Part shown: piece by piece, positions 5,804-12,860 of the stretch
Numbering within the stretch: the stretch's first letter is position 1
Layout of the letters: every line of letters begins with the position of its first letter
Source: Bacillota bacterium
Lineage (GTDB): Bacteria; Bacillota; Bacilli; Lactobacillales; Aerococcaceae
Assembly: GCA_023442905.1 (NCBI GenBank)
Contig: JAEZWY010000056.1
Span: forward strand, 1-18,575
Direction: 5' to 3'
Length of the DNA: 18,575 nucleotides
Position numbers and translations under genes: made by a program
Notes under the pieces: generated by a model
Seen by the model: the letters and a program-made list of their open reading frames with translations, nothing else
The model's database searches: none
Told to the model about the DNA's origin: nothing

Positions 5804-6349
5804 TTATTTCAGCGTTTTAATTATACCTATTGCAGCATCCCTAATCGCTTTAGATTCTGACGAATCCGTAGATTTATTAGGAGTACTCCAAAGTAATTTC
5901 GAAGAGGCATCTGTCTTGATTGTAAATAGCTTACTTGTAATATTCCCCTTATTATCAGCAATGGTAAGGGTAACTAAAATAATTTCTTTGAAAGAAGAAT
6001 CAAGAATGGTTGTAAACTTTTGACCTGGCGCAATTTCAGCATTGATTAAAGAGTTTAACTGGAATTCAGAATTGAACTTATCTAGATCAGTATGAAAATT
6101 TAAATTGATTATTTTTGCACTTGTCCTTCCAAAATTTTTTATTACTAAATTCTTTTGAAAGGCAACGGAGTCAATAGTTTCGACATAAATATGCACATAC
6201 GGTTTGTTAGCTTCTTCAATCGATTTTCTAGTTAGTTTTAGACTTTTGTAGGAAATGATAATCGCTACAACTGAAACAATAAGCGAACTAATAGTAGCAA
6301 AAATATTTATCCAATCAGAAATGGAAACTAACATTTGAGTTTCATCCAT
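5804..6349 (-). CDS. Membrane-anchored protein, candidate lysogen-expressed moron
   Basis: 181 residues. Residues about 12-34 (WINIFATISSLIVSVVAIIIS) form one membrane segment, followed by a basic stretch (YKSLKLTRKSIEEANK) that should keep the rest in the cytoplasm. A beta-rich domain follows (VHIYVETIDSV, LVIKNFGRTSAKIINLNF), of a type found after single membrane anchors in accessory proteins. It is transcribed against the early operon, with AGGGGGTG before its ATG and a TATAAT at 6376-6381 but no clear -35 box. This orientation is typical of phage cargo genes expressed in the lysogen, often for superinfection exclusion or defence; that role is inferred. Confidence 0.7.
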   Translation of the reverse strand: MDETQMLVSISDWINIFATISSLIVSVVAIIISYKSLKLTRKSIEEANKPYVHIYVETIDSVAFQKNLVIKNFGRTSAKIINLNFHTDLDKFNSEFQLNSLINAEIAPGQKFTTILDSSFKEIILVTLTIADNKGNITSKLFTIKTDASSKLLWSTPNKSTDSSESKAIRDAAIGIIKTLK

Positions 6350-6402
6350 AACAATTCACCCCCTCTCTAAAGAGGATTATATCAGAGGAAGGAGAGATAT
6401 AT

Positions 6403-7317
6403 TTGAGCGAAATGGCACTATCTAATGATTTAAATCAAATTGAATTTGAAATTAGTCGATATAAACAATCGGTAGGGCAGTCAGTTTTCGAAATTGGCAG
6501 GCGATTAAACCATGTTAAAGAAAATGACTTAGCACACGGCGAATTCCACAATTGGCTTGAATCTATCGGCATCGAGTACAGAACTGCTAATCGATTTATG
6601 AAAGTTGCAAGAGAGTTACCAAATGTGTCATCGATGTCAGATTTAGGCTATTCAGTCCTTTACTTGATTGCGACGCTTCCAGAAGAAGAAAAACTGGAAC
6701 AAGTTGAAAGGATTGAAAATGGTGATACACCAACTCAATCGGAAATCCAAGAACTCAAAAGGCAAATAAAAGAAAAAGACCAGCAGCTTGAAGAAAAAGA
6801 AAACCAAGTCAATCAATTACATAATCAGATTTTAAATACACCACCGCAACGTGTTCAGACTAAAGAGGTGGTCAAAGAGGTAAAACCTGCTGATTATGAC
6901 GATTTAAAGTCTGATAACCAACAACTACAAGAGGTTTTAAAAGATAAAGAAAATCAATTCCAATCTCTAAGAGCTCAATACCAAGATTTGATAGCACAAC
7001 GTTCTGAAGTTGATGAGAAGTCAAAGAAATATGATGAATTGAATGAAGCTATTCAAAAGATGCAAGGGCAACTGGATAAGGGGCAGCAAGAAATATCTGC
7101 TCAAAAAGAGGTTTACGACTTAGTGAGGAAATCTAAAGAGCTAATTGCTGAAGTGGCGCCTTTAACGTATTTGATTGATGCTGAAAATGTCATCTCAAAT
7201 GAGTATGCTAAAAGGCCATTAATTGAGATAGCAAATAAGTTGCATGATATCGCGGATAAAATCGAAAAACAGATTGATGAAACAAACATTATAGAAGGAG
7301 AGATTATCAATGGCTGA
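6403..7317 (+). CDS. DUF3102-domain phage protein with long coiled coil
   Basis: 304 residues. The N-terminal 100 (SVGQSVFEIGRRLNHVKEND, GEFHNWLESIGIEYRTANRFMKVA) is the DUF3102 domain, common in early regions of Gram-positive phages and plausibly DNA binding. Residues about 105-245 are a long charged coiled coil (EIQELKRQIKEKDQQLEEKE), and the C-terminus ends with a helical segment. The start is read as TTG at 6403, because AAGGAGAG lies 7 bases upstream; the in-frame ATG at 6412 would be 16 bases away. It overlaps the next gene by 8 bases. The biochemical role is unknown. Confidence 0.8.
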   Translation: MSEMALSNDLNQIEFEISRYKQSVGQSVFEIGRRLNHVKENDLAHGEFHNWLESIGIEYRTANRFMKVARELPNVSSMSDLGYSVLYLIATLPEEEKLEQVERIENGDTPTQSEIQELKRQIKEKDQQLEEKENQVNQLHNQILNTPPQRVQTKEVVKEVKPADYDDLKSDNQQLQEVLKDKENQFQSLRAQYQDLIAQRSEVDEKSKKYDELNEAIQKMQGQLDKGQQEISAQKEVYDLVRKSKELIAEVAPLTYLIDAENVISNEYAKRPLIEIANKLHDIADKIEKQIDETNIIEGEIING

Positions 7318-7834
7318 AATGATTGAAAGACCAACAGATTTTTTAGAGCTAGCTTTACAACAGAACAAAGAAAACGCTGAACGTATGGAGCAACTCTACA
7401 AAGAAATGAAAGAAACGAACGATCGTACCAATAAGCGACTAACTGAAATTGAAGAAATACAAGAAAGCTTGAAGAAAAATGTCACTTTAACTCGTGGAGA
7501 ATTAGCAAGATTGAAACGATTAATCTTAGCTAAATCGAAACCATTAACACATCAATTCTTTAAAGAGCCAGTTAGCGAGGAGCTGTTCGAAGCTAAACGA
7601 GGACACACAATTTCTTATTTATGGACAATCCTAAAAATGAAATATGACGTTGGTACTTATCCAGAAATTTCACACATTTATTTTGATGAAGCAATGAAAG
7701 TGGTAAGCCAAGTAACGATTAATGACTTTCCAAAAGCATATTACCGATTAACGCCAAAGATGCAAAATATTGCTGATAAAGAAATTGAACATGTTGTGTT
7801 TTCAGAAGATGATTCAATGGATTTATTTGAATAG
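7310..7834 (+). CDS. ORF6C-domain protein, antirepressor-like
   Basis: 174 residues: an N-terminal coiled coil (about 12-60) and a C-terminal region matching the ORF6C domain found at the end of many phage antirepressors (VTLTRGELARLKRLI, then HTISYLWTILKMKYDVGTYPEI and the IYFDEAM helix). The usual N-terminal BRO or AntA DNA-binding domain is absent, so it is ORF6C alone. AAGGAGAG precedes the ATG inside the end of the DUF3102 gene, which implies translational coupling. ORF6C proteins in this position often take part in lytic switch control; whether this one does is not shown by sequence. Confidence 0.7.
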   Translation: MAEMIERPTDFLELALQQNKENAERMEQLYKEMKETNDRTNKRLTEIEEIQESLKKNVTLTRGELARLKRLILAKSKPLTHQFFKEPVSEELFEAKRGHTISYLWTILKMKYDVGTYPEISHIYFDEAMKVVSQVTINDFPKAYYRLTPKMQNIADKEIEHVVFSEDDSMDLFE

Positions 7835-7846
7835 TAGGTGATTTAA

Positions 7847-8149
7847 ATGGAAACACAAGAGCTAATCTTTCATCTAATCGAATCAGACAAACAAAAGTTA
7901 CTTTTGGAAAAACAAAAAGAAATTCAAATCCTACAAGATGAATTAGATTATGGCGCAATAGGTAATATGGACTGGTTCTGCGAACGAGTGAACTTATCTA
8001 ACGTTGAAGCCAAGCGAAGAATTTTATATCCGTATCGTTCAGAACTTGAAGGACGATTAGTAAAATACCCGGAATCACAGGGTATGAAATGGCAATTCAA
8101 CAAATCTCTAGTTAACGAATGGATCGTTGAGAATTTCGAAAGGTGGTAA
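7847..8149 (+). CDS. DUF771-like phage protein
   Basis: 100 residues. After a helical N-terminus comes NMDWFCERVNLSNVEAKRRILYPYRSELEGR and a C-terminus WQFNKSLVNEWIVENF. The order of a winged-helix-like core, then LYPYR, then a terminal W-x-F-x-x-x-x-x-x-x-F/W-I helix resembles DUF771 proteins, which I remember as small DNA-binding-like phage proteins. The assignment is by pattern only. It follows the ORF6C gene by 12 bases with TAGGTGATTT before the ATG. Confidence 0.55.
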   Translation: METQELIFHLIESDKQKLLLEKQKEIQILQDELDYGAIGNMDWFCERVNLSNVEAKRRILYPYRSELEGRLVKYPESQGMKWQFNKSLVNEWIVENFERW

Positions 8150-8153
8150 AACA

Positions 8154-8330
8154 ATGAATAAAACAATAAAAACACTCGCTTTAATAACTGCAACTATTGG
8201 GGTAGCGGCAGTGGTTAAGCGAGTGCAGAAACAAAGTTATTCAAATGAAGGTATAAAAGTAGTCCCTATTGCTACTAGTCAGATTTTAAACACCTCTGAT
8301 TATATTCGAGGTTTGTGGAAAGAAAGCTAA
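8154..8330 (+). CDS. Small membrane-associated phage protein (58 aa)
   Basis: It starts MNKTIKTLALITATIGVAAVVKRVQKQ: one short hydrophobic helix (about 7-21) behind two lysines, then a basic segment and an uncharged tail. It could be a membrane anchor, or a signal-like segment without a cleavage site. AAAGGTGG precedes the ATG at 8154. Its stop codon overlaps by three bases the stop of a convergent leftward gene. Family not recognised. Confidence 0.55.
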   Translation: MNKTIKTLALITATIGVAAVVKRVQKQSYSNEGIKVVPIATSQILNTSDYIRGLWKES

Positions 8331-8572
8331 TCTTTAGCGATTATCCCTTCCTCTTGAAGGATTACGAGAGTAGAAACAATAGAAGCTTTAGTAGCTCGTT
8401 TTGATGCAGCTTCAACGATATTGATTATTGCATCCATTTGTTTTTGGTTAAAAGTAGAATTTTTTAAATCTAATCCTTCGAAAATCTCCTGAATAAATTT
8501 TTGTTGATCATTCGCGAAGGTTTTATCTACTAAATTACCGACTTTGTTCTCAAAACTATTATCAATTTTCAT
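8327..8572 (-). CDS. Small helical protein of a leftward two-gene cassette (81 aa)
   Basis: It begins MKIDNSFENKVGNLVDKTFAND and appears fully helical (QMDAIINIVEAASKRATKASIV), without membrane segment or known motif. The ATG at 8572 is preceded by AAGGAGGT with ideal 7-8 base spacing; this sequence also holds the stop of the upstream cassette gene, so the two are translationally coupled. It runs against the surrounding early operon and converges with the gene at 8154-8330, their stop codons overlapping. No family recognised. Expression in the lysogen from the promoter at 9099-9127 is the simplest reading. Confidence 0.65.
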   Translation of the reverse strand: MKIDNSFENKVGNLVDKTFANDQQKFIQEIFEGLDLKNSTFNQKQMDAIINIVEAASKRATKASIVSTLVILQEEGIIAKD

Positions 8573-8574
8573 AT

Positions 8575-8838
8575 TTAACACCTCCTTCCTATAAGGATTG
8601 TTAGATTACCAAGGAATTCATTTGATAAATCTGTGTTACCTAGTTTATTAAATCGATCCATCTGATCAGCAATGCGATCAGAAATTAAATCTTTTTTCAG
8701 TACATCGGTAGCGAAATTACTGTGGACTGAATCAGCGAGAGTTGATAAACCTGTAATTTGAGAATCTTTCAAGGCTTCAACTCCTTCTACTTTTAATCTA
8801 TTTCCGGTAACTGAAGTGTCAAATGATAATCCTTTCAA
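8575..8838 (-). CDS. Unknown small protein directly downstream of the group I-like RNA
   Basis: 87 residues if read from the TTG at 8838 (KGLSFDTSVTGNRLKVEGVEALKDSQITG). There is no ATG or GTG near the start, and a stop codon lies two codons before the TTG, so the beginning is uncertain. The TTG coincides with the predicted last bases of the group I-like RNA, so the natural start may be created by splicing, or translation may begin at a later TTG (the codon of Leu23) after AAGGAGTTGAAGCC. The body looks like a real helical protein and is coupled to the following gene. No family recognised. Confidence 0.5.
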   Translation of the reverse strand: MKGLSFDTSVTGNRLKVEGVEALKDSQITGLSTLADSVHSNFATDVLKKDLISDRIADQMDRFNKLGNTDLSNEFLGNLTILIGRRC

Positions 8839-9104
8839 TTGTTACCGTATCAGTTTTTTATCTGACACATCTTATAGTTTCCTATAAGTTCAGCATATCT
8901 GTTCATCTTAATAAGATGTTGGGCGCTCGTGGACTGATTATTCTCTTCGCTAGTCACAATCTATGCGTTGCACCTTCTTAGTTTAGTAAAACGAAAAACT
9001 AAGCTTGGCTCAGGGTTCTCATATCGAAAGACTTAGAGTTCCTTGAATTCACCCAATGCACTCATAACATCGCTGTAATGAGGGGCAATCTATTATAGAT
9101 TATA
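8836..9104 (-). ncRNA. Group I intron-like ribozyme (phage IA type)
   Basis: The 349-bp gap 8839-9187 is not empty. On the minus strand it reads as a compact group I core in the right order. P1 candidate: CAATT (9105-9109) with guide GATTG (9086-9090), U-G pair at the splice site. P2: 9061-9082 with GCGA tetraloop. P3: TTGGGTG (9050-9056) with CGCCCAA (8919-8925). P4/P5: about 9009-9047. P6: 8977-8984 with 8996-9003. The GTGCAACG joining segment precedes P7: GCATA (8962-8966) with TATGC (8893-8897), followed by TGAAC. P8: 8904-8918. P9: 8871-8888, 7 bp with GAAA loop. P9.1: 8847-8868. The end is GGTAACAATTG. As I recall it, the Twort phage intron has near-identical joining motifs and ending. 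No homing endonuclease gene is present. Boundaries are predicted. Confidence 0.75.
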
Positions 9105-9127
9105 AATTGTTTTTAGAAAAAGAACAA
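9099..9127 (-). promoter_or_regulatory. Possible promoter of the ribozyme cassette
   Basis: On the minus strand TTGTTC (9122-9127) and TATAAT (9099-9104) are separated by 17 bases. If used, transcription would start near 9092 and omit the CAATT strand of P1, giving a ribozyme without a 5' exon. Splicing would therefore need a transcript from further upstream. Confidence 0.5.
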
Positions 9128-9187
9128 GTTTGATATCAATATAAAGTATCTAAAAAACATCTTTGTACAACACATGGTGGTGAAAAC

Positions 9188-9391
9188 ATGAAAATCCAAG
9201 AATTATTAAAGAATTCAGAAAAAACTTTGAACAAAATTTCAACTGAAACAGGAATAGTACATTCAAAGCTTTACAAAATTAAAAATGGGCAGCAGCACGG
9301 TTTGAAATTACAAGATGCATTCAAGTTAGCTGATGCTTTAGGCGTTGATATTAACGAATTTAGAGGGGATGAGGAAGATGAATCACGATAG
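9188..9391 (+). CDS. Small XRE-family HTH protein
   Basis: 67 residues, almost entirely one helix-turn-helix domain (about 3-60: LLKNSEKTLNKISTETGI, HSKLYKIKNGQQHGL, LQDAFKLADALGVDINEF). It is a single-domain transcription regulator of Cro/CI type. GGTGGTG precedes the ATG by a few bases. It restarts the rightward operon just beyond the leftward ribozyme cassette; I see no good promoter for it in 9105-9187. The acidic end (GDEEDESR) overlaps the next gene by 14 bases. Confidence 0.8.
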   Translation: MKIQELLKNSEKTLNKISTETGIVHSKLYKIKNGQQHGLKLQDAFKLADALGVDINEFRGDEEDESR

Positions 9392-9575
9392 TAAGAAGTT
9401 TCTATATTGGTCAGTTGTCACAGTTGCATATTTCATTGGCAGGGCATCAGCGATTGAATACAATTTTAATGGCTACATCACAACACTATTATTTTGGGCT
9501 TTAGTTGGAAATGCATATAAGGCCTATCAATATTCTAAGACAGCCGACCTATTTATATGGATTGAGGAGGACTAA
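9378..9575 (+). CDS. Small two-helix membrane protein (65 aa)
   Basis: It starts MNHDSKKFLYWSVVTVAYFIGR and has two hydrophobic segments (about 8-25 and 34-52, TTLLFWALVGNAYKAYQYS), so it probably lies in the cytoplasmic membrane as a hairpin. The ATG at 9378 follows GAGGAAG and overlaps the HTH gene; a longer reading from 9345 lacks a ribosome site. Its last codons (GAGGAGGAC) form the ribosome site of the next gene. Family and role unknown. Confidence 0.6.
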   Translation: MNHDSKKFLYWSVVTVAYFIGRASAIEYNFNGYITTLLFWALVGNAYKAYQYSKTADLFIWIEED

Positions 9576-9577
9576 AT

Positions 9578-9769
9578 ATGAAAACAAGAGCAATTGATTG
9601 GATCAAAGAGCAGCGCCAACAACAGATTGAAATATCAGTGAAAGCATATGCTGAAAGTGGTGATGTAGTGCATCTAGAAGATATCGAAGCAATCAATGAG
9701 CATTATGACGATATTTTAAAAGATTTACACACGACACCTATAGTTCTCAAGGCACAAAATTATTCATGA
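9578..9769 (+). CDS. Small phage protein of unknown function (63 aa)
   Basis: MKTRAIDWIKEQRQQQIEISVKAYAESGD...: a soluble, probably helical protein. GAGGAGGACTAA lies just upstream of its ATG, so it is coupled to the preceding membrane protein. No motif or family recognised. Confidence 0.6.
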   Translation: MKTRAIDWIKEQRQQQIEISVKAYAESGDVVHLEDIEAINEHYDDILKDLHTTPIVLKAQNYS

Positions 9770-9782
9770 ATGAGGTGAAAAC

Positions 9783-9962
9783 ATGCGAAACGGTGTATAC
9801 GACTTAGACGACCAACAATATTATCCATCAGATGACGAATTACCGACATTTGAGGTTCAGCTAACTGGAATAGTGTTAGTTGATGCAGAAGATGAAGATG
9901 AAGCTAAAGACTTAGCAAGTATGTTTGATGTGGATCACTGGGAAAAGGAAATTTTAGATTAA
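9783..9962 (+). CDS. Small acidic phage protein (59 aa)
   Basis: It starts ATG after TGAGGTGAAAAC and reads MRNGVYDLDDQQYYPSD, then FEVQLTGIVLVDAEDEDEAK and ASMFDVDHWEKEILD. It is very acidic, with a beta strand (FEVQLTGIVLVDA) and a helix; the order recalls the small beta-alpha-beta phage proteins in which an EDEAKD segment precedes the helix. No function assigned. It is the last gene before the recombination module. Confidence 0.6.
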   Translation: MRNGVYDLDDQQYYPSDDELPTFEVQLTGIVLVDAEDEDEAKDLASMFDVDHWEKEILD

Positions 9963-9986
9963 AAAAGACACCTTTTGCAGAAGGTG
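9961..9986 (-). terminator. Hairpin with leftward T run
   Basis: CACCTT (9969-9974) pairs with AAGGTG (9981-9986) around TTGCAG; on the minus strand it is followed by TCTTTTTT, so as a terminator it faces left. On the plus strand it has no T run and may only be a leader hairpin before recT. A second AT-only hairpin (CTATAA/TTATAG) lies at 10002-10016. Confidence 0.45.
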
Positions 9987-10038
9987 CCTAAAGAAAATTA
10001 TCTATAAAAATTATAGCACAAATTAGGAGGAAATAAAT

Positions 10039-11286
10039 ATGTCGAATGAATTAGCGGTATTACAGAAAGATATTACAGACAAAGTTAGCAGCAAGGTGGC
10101 GGAATTGGAAAGTGAAGGGTTACAACTTCCAGCAAATTATAACTACTCAAATGCTTTGAAATCAGCGTTCTTCACGCTTCAAAAAACTCAAAACCGTCAA
10201 AAACAATATGTTTTACAAGCATGCACACCGACATCAATTGCTAATGCCTTGCTAGACATGGTTACACAAGGTTTAAGCCCTGCTAAAAACCAATGCTACT
10301 TTGTGGCTTACGGTAGCGAATTGGAACTTCAACGGTCATATTTTGGCACACAAGCAGTAGTTAAACGGTTATCAGAAGTTGATGATATTTGGGGAAATGT
10401 GATTTATGACGGAGATCAGTTTGAAATGACTATTGATGAATTTGGCCGTGAACGATTAGTTGATCATAAAACTTCATTCTTAAACCGTGATAACGACATT
10501 TTAGGTGCTTACGCAATCGTTAAAACACAAGACGAAGGCGAATTGCTGACAGTCATGACAATGAAAGAGATTCAAACATCATGGAATCAATCAAAAACAA
10601 ATCAAAGTGTGCATAAGAAATTCCCACAAGAGATGGCCAAGCGTACAGTAATCAATCGTGCTGCTAAGAACACCATCAATACGAGTGATGATAGTGACCT
10701 ATTAGTCGATGCAATCAACCGCACAACTGACAACGAAAACGATTATGACAATGAACGTATTGACGTGACGGAAACAGCGAAAACTAATGACTTGCTAGGC
10801 GATTTCAAGAAACAGCAAGCGGAAAAGACTGTTGATAAACCTGTGGCAAAGGAAGAACAGGAAGAAGAATCTCAAGATGCTGAATATTCAGAAGTAGAAG
10901 AAACAACAGAAAAACCTACTTATGCTTCTGGTGTTGATTGGGATGTGTACACAATCCCACAAATTAAAGCATCACTAGATAAGAACAATGTTGATTATCC
11001 TTCAAATGCCAAAAAGGCAGAGTTAATCGAACTTGCAGAAGAATTTATGCTGATGAAACAGGAATTTGAAAATAATCAAAAAGAGCAAGAAACGCAAGAT
11101 GAAAATGAAACAGTAGAAACTAAAACCGTTCAAACAGTTGAAGGTGAAAAAGAGTTACCTGCCAATTTAGTTGATGCAATGTTTGAAGAAACAGAAGACA
11201 AGCAAACAGAAGATAACTCACAACAAGAAAGTGAAGCAGTTGATTTATTCGGCGGAAATATCGGTGACTACTATGACGAAAACTAA
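10039..11286 (+). CDS. recT: RecT-family single-strand annealing protein with HeH domain tail
   Basis: 415 residues. The core, about 1-240, is RecT: LQKTQNRQKQYVLQACTPTS, LLDMVTQGLSPAKNQCYFVAYG, LELQRSYFGTQAVVKRL, and MAKRTVINRAAKNTINTSDDS. RecT coats single strands and promotes annealing in phage recombination. The protein is much longer than the usual 270 or so residues: after an acidic linker there is a small helix-extension-helix domain (about 300-336, WDVYTIPQIKASLDKNN, then AKKAELIELAEEF), then a highly acidic tail to GDYYDEN. HeH/SAP-type domains bind nucleic acid, so the tail may tether DNA. AGGAGG precedes the ATG. It overlaps the nuclease gene by 14 bases, the usual RecT/RecE-type pairing. 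Confidence 0.93.
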   Translation: MSNELAVLQKDITDKVSSKVAELESEGLQLPANYNYSNALKSAFFTLQKTQNRQKQYVLQACTPTSIANALLDMVTQGLSPAKNQCYFVAYGSELELQRSYFGTQAVVKRLSEVDDIWGNVIYDGDQFEMTIDEFGRERLVDHKTSFLNRDNDILGAYAIVKTQDEGELLTVMTMKEIQTSWNQSKTNQSVHKKFPQEMAKRTVINRAAKNTINTSDDSDLLVDAINRTTDNENDYDNERIDVTETAKTNDLLGDFKKQQAEKTVDKPVAKEEQEEESQDAEYSEVEETTEKPTYASGVDWDVYTIPQIKASLDKNNVDYPSNAKKAELIELAEEFMLMKQEFENNQKEQETQDENETVETKTVQTVEGEKELPANLVDAMFEETEDKQTEDNSQQESEAVDLFGGNIGDYYDEN

Positions 11287-12088
11287 ACAAAATTACGATT
11301 TAACAAAAGATGAAGATTACTATTCAAACGGTGCTAGTTGGCTATGGATGGGCGTATCGCAATACAAAGATTTCATGAAATGCGAAGCGGCAGCATTAGC
11401 CAAGTTAAAGCAAGATTGGCAACCAACATCAGACCCGCAAGCATTGTTAGTTGGGAATTATGTGCATAGCTATTTCGAGAGCAAAGAAGCTCATGAAGAA
11501 TTTAAAGAAAATAATTCAGACAAGTTATTCAAGAAAAATGGCGATTTATACAAAGCATTTGAAGTTGCAGACGATATGATCAAGCGACTAGACGAATGGC
11601 CACTATTCAAATTCCTATGGCAAGGCAAACACGAGGTGCCTGTTACAGGCGAGTTGTATGGCGCTGAATGGAAAGGAAAAATCGACTGCTTAAACGTTGA
11701 TAAAGGCTACTTTGTGGACATCAAAACAACAGCGGACATTCATAAGCGTTTTTATTCAAAGAAATATGCAGGTTGGACGAATTTCGCACAAGAATACGGC
11801 TATGCCTTGCAAATGGGTGTATATCAAGAATTGTTAAAAATGCAATACGGAAAAGAGTTTAAAGGTTACATTTTGGCGGTGTCTAAGCAAGACCCGCCAG
11901 AAGTAGCGGCAATTGAATTCCGCGAGAATGATATTGAGTTTGAAATGCACTACTTGAAGTTAAATATCGAACGAATTGAACAAGTTAAAAGTGGCGAGAT
12001 TGAGCCTACACCATGCGGAACGTGCGAATACTGCCGTGGGCATTACAACCCAGAAGCATTTGTGTTTGCGGATGAATTAATTGATTAA
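11273..12088 (+). CDS. PD-(D/E)XK exonuclease with probable iron-sulfur cluster, RecT partner
   Basis: 271 residues from the ATG at 11273, inside the end of recT; an upstream in-frame extension overlaps recT coding and looks unlike protein. Catalytic residues are visible: His65 (GNYVHSYFE), Asp138 (GKIDCL), Asp149 and Lys151 (VDIKTT), and Gln180/Tyr184 (QMGVYQ). Four cysteines, Cys37 near the N-terminus and Cys248, Cys251 and Cys254 (CGTCEYC) near the end, have the spacing of the iron-sulfur staple of AddB/Cas4-type nucleases. It should resect double-strand ends to give the single strands on which RecT acts. The family is the phage RecE-like PD-(D/E)XK group (DUF3799 type). Confidence 0.88.
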   Translation: MTKTKQNYDLTKDEDYYSNGASWLWMGVSQYKDFMKCEAAALAKLKQDWQPTSDPQALLVGNYVHSYFESKEAHEEFKENNSDKLFKKNGDLYKAFEVADDMIKRLDEWPLFKFLWQGKHEVPVTGELYGAEWKGKIDCLNVDKGYFVDIKTTADIHKRFYSKKYAGWTNFAQEYGYALQMGVYQELLKMQYGKEFKGYILAVSKQDPPEVAAIEFRENDIEFEMHYLKLNIERIEQVKSGEIEPTPCGTCEYCRGHYNPEAFVFADELID

Positions 12089-12104
12089 GTAGGAAGTGAT
12101 AGGT

Positions 12105-12860
12105 ATGGCACAGAGAAGGATGTTTAGCAGAAAAATAACTGAAAGCGATCAATTCCTTGATATGCCAATGAGTGCACAAGTTTTATATTTCCATATCAAC
12201 ATGCAAGCGGATGATGATGGCTTTGTAGGAAATGCAAAAACAATTAAGCGAATGATAGGCGCTAGTGATGATGATTTAAAGCTGCTAATTGCTAAACAAT
12301 TTTTAATACCTTTTGAAACTGGAATTGTAGTTATTCGAGATTGGAAAATACATAACTATATTCAGAAAGATAGATATAGTGAAACCTTTTACCAACACGA
12401 AAAAGCACAGCTAGAAACATTGGGAAATAAGCAATATCAGCGAATGGATACAGAATGTATACAAAATGTGTCCAGTTTGGATACGCAGGTAAGGTTAGGT
12501 AAGGATAGGTTAGGTAAGGATAGAGATATACAGTCGAGTTCTGACGAACTAGACGACATCCCTTACAAAGAAATCATAGATTATTTGAACGAAAAGACGA
12601 ACAGTCAATTCAGAAACTCAACTAAGAAAACTCAAACACTAATCAAAGCAAGATTTGCAGAAGGCTTTAATCTTGATGATTTCAAGAAAGTCATTGATAC
12701 CAAAGCAACAGAATGGTTGAACGATAGCAAAATGAGTAAATTCCTAAGACCAGAAACCTTATTTGGCACTAAGTTTGAAAGTTACCTAAATCAAAAAGCT
12801 ATAAATAACCGGACTGAATACAATCCGAATGCAGAAATTAATGAGGAGTTGGGATTTTAG
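12105..12860 (+). CDS. Phage replisome organiser (conserved phage C-terminal domain)
   Basis: 251 residues. The N-terminal part (MFSRKITESDQFLDMPMSAQVLYFHINMQADDDGFVGNAKTIKRM) is the winged-helix domain of phage replisome organisers. A low-complexity linker (VRLGKDRLGKDRDI) is followed by the conserved phage C-terminal domain (IIDYLNEKTNSQFRNSTKKTQTLI to LFGTKFESYLNQ, about 150-235). It is expected to bind the phage origin and recruit the helicase loader encoded next. The ATG at 12105 is used; the GTG at 12096 sits directly on the AGGAAG ribosome site. The linker is encoded by perfect direct repeats that may be the origin itself. Confidence 0.85.
   Translation: MAQRRMFSRKITESDQFLDMPMSAQVLYFHINMQADDDGFVGNAKTIKRMIGASDDDLKLLIAKQFLIPFETGIVVIRDWKIHNYIQKDRYSETFYQHEKAQLETLGNKQYQRMDTECIQNVSSLDTQVRLGKDRLGKDRDIQSSSDELDDIPYKEIIDYLNEKTNSQFRNSTKKTQTLIKARFAEGFNLDDFKKVIDTKATEWLNDSKMSKFLRPETLFGTKFESYLNQKAINNRTEYNPNAEINEELGF
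12488..12526 (+). repeat. Direct repeats inside the replisome organiser gene, candidate phage origin
   Basis: GGTTAGGTAAGGATA occurs twice in tandem (12493-12507 and 12508-12522), preceded by a further partial unit; GGTAAGG is present three times. Lactococcal and staphylococcal phages carry origins as repeats within the equivalent gene, so these are plausible organiser binding sites. They also encode the RLGKD repeats of the protein linker. Confidence 0.55.

Noticed and set aside
8836..9104. HEARO/IscB-type guide RNA or IS605-family element end
   Set aside because: No IscB, TnpB or transposase gene lies nearby, and the joining motifs and pairing order fit a group I core better.
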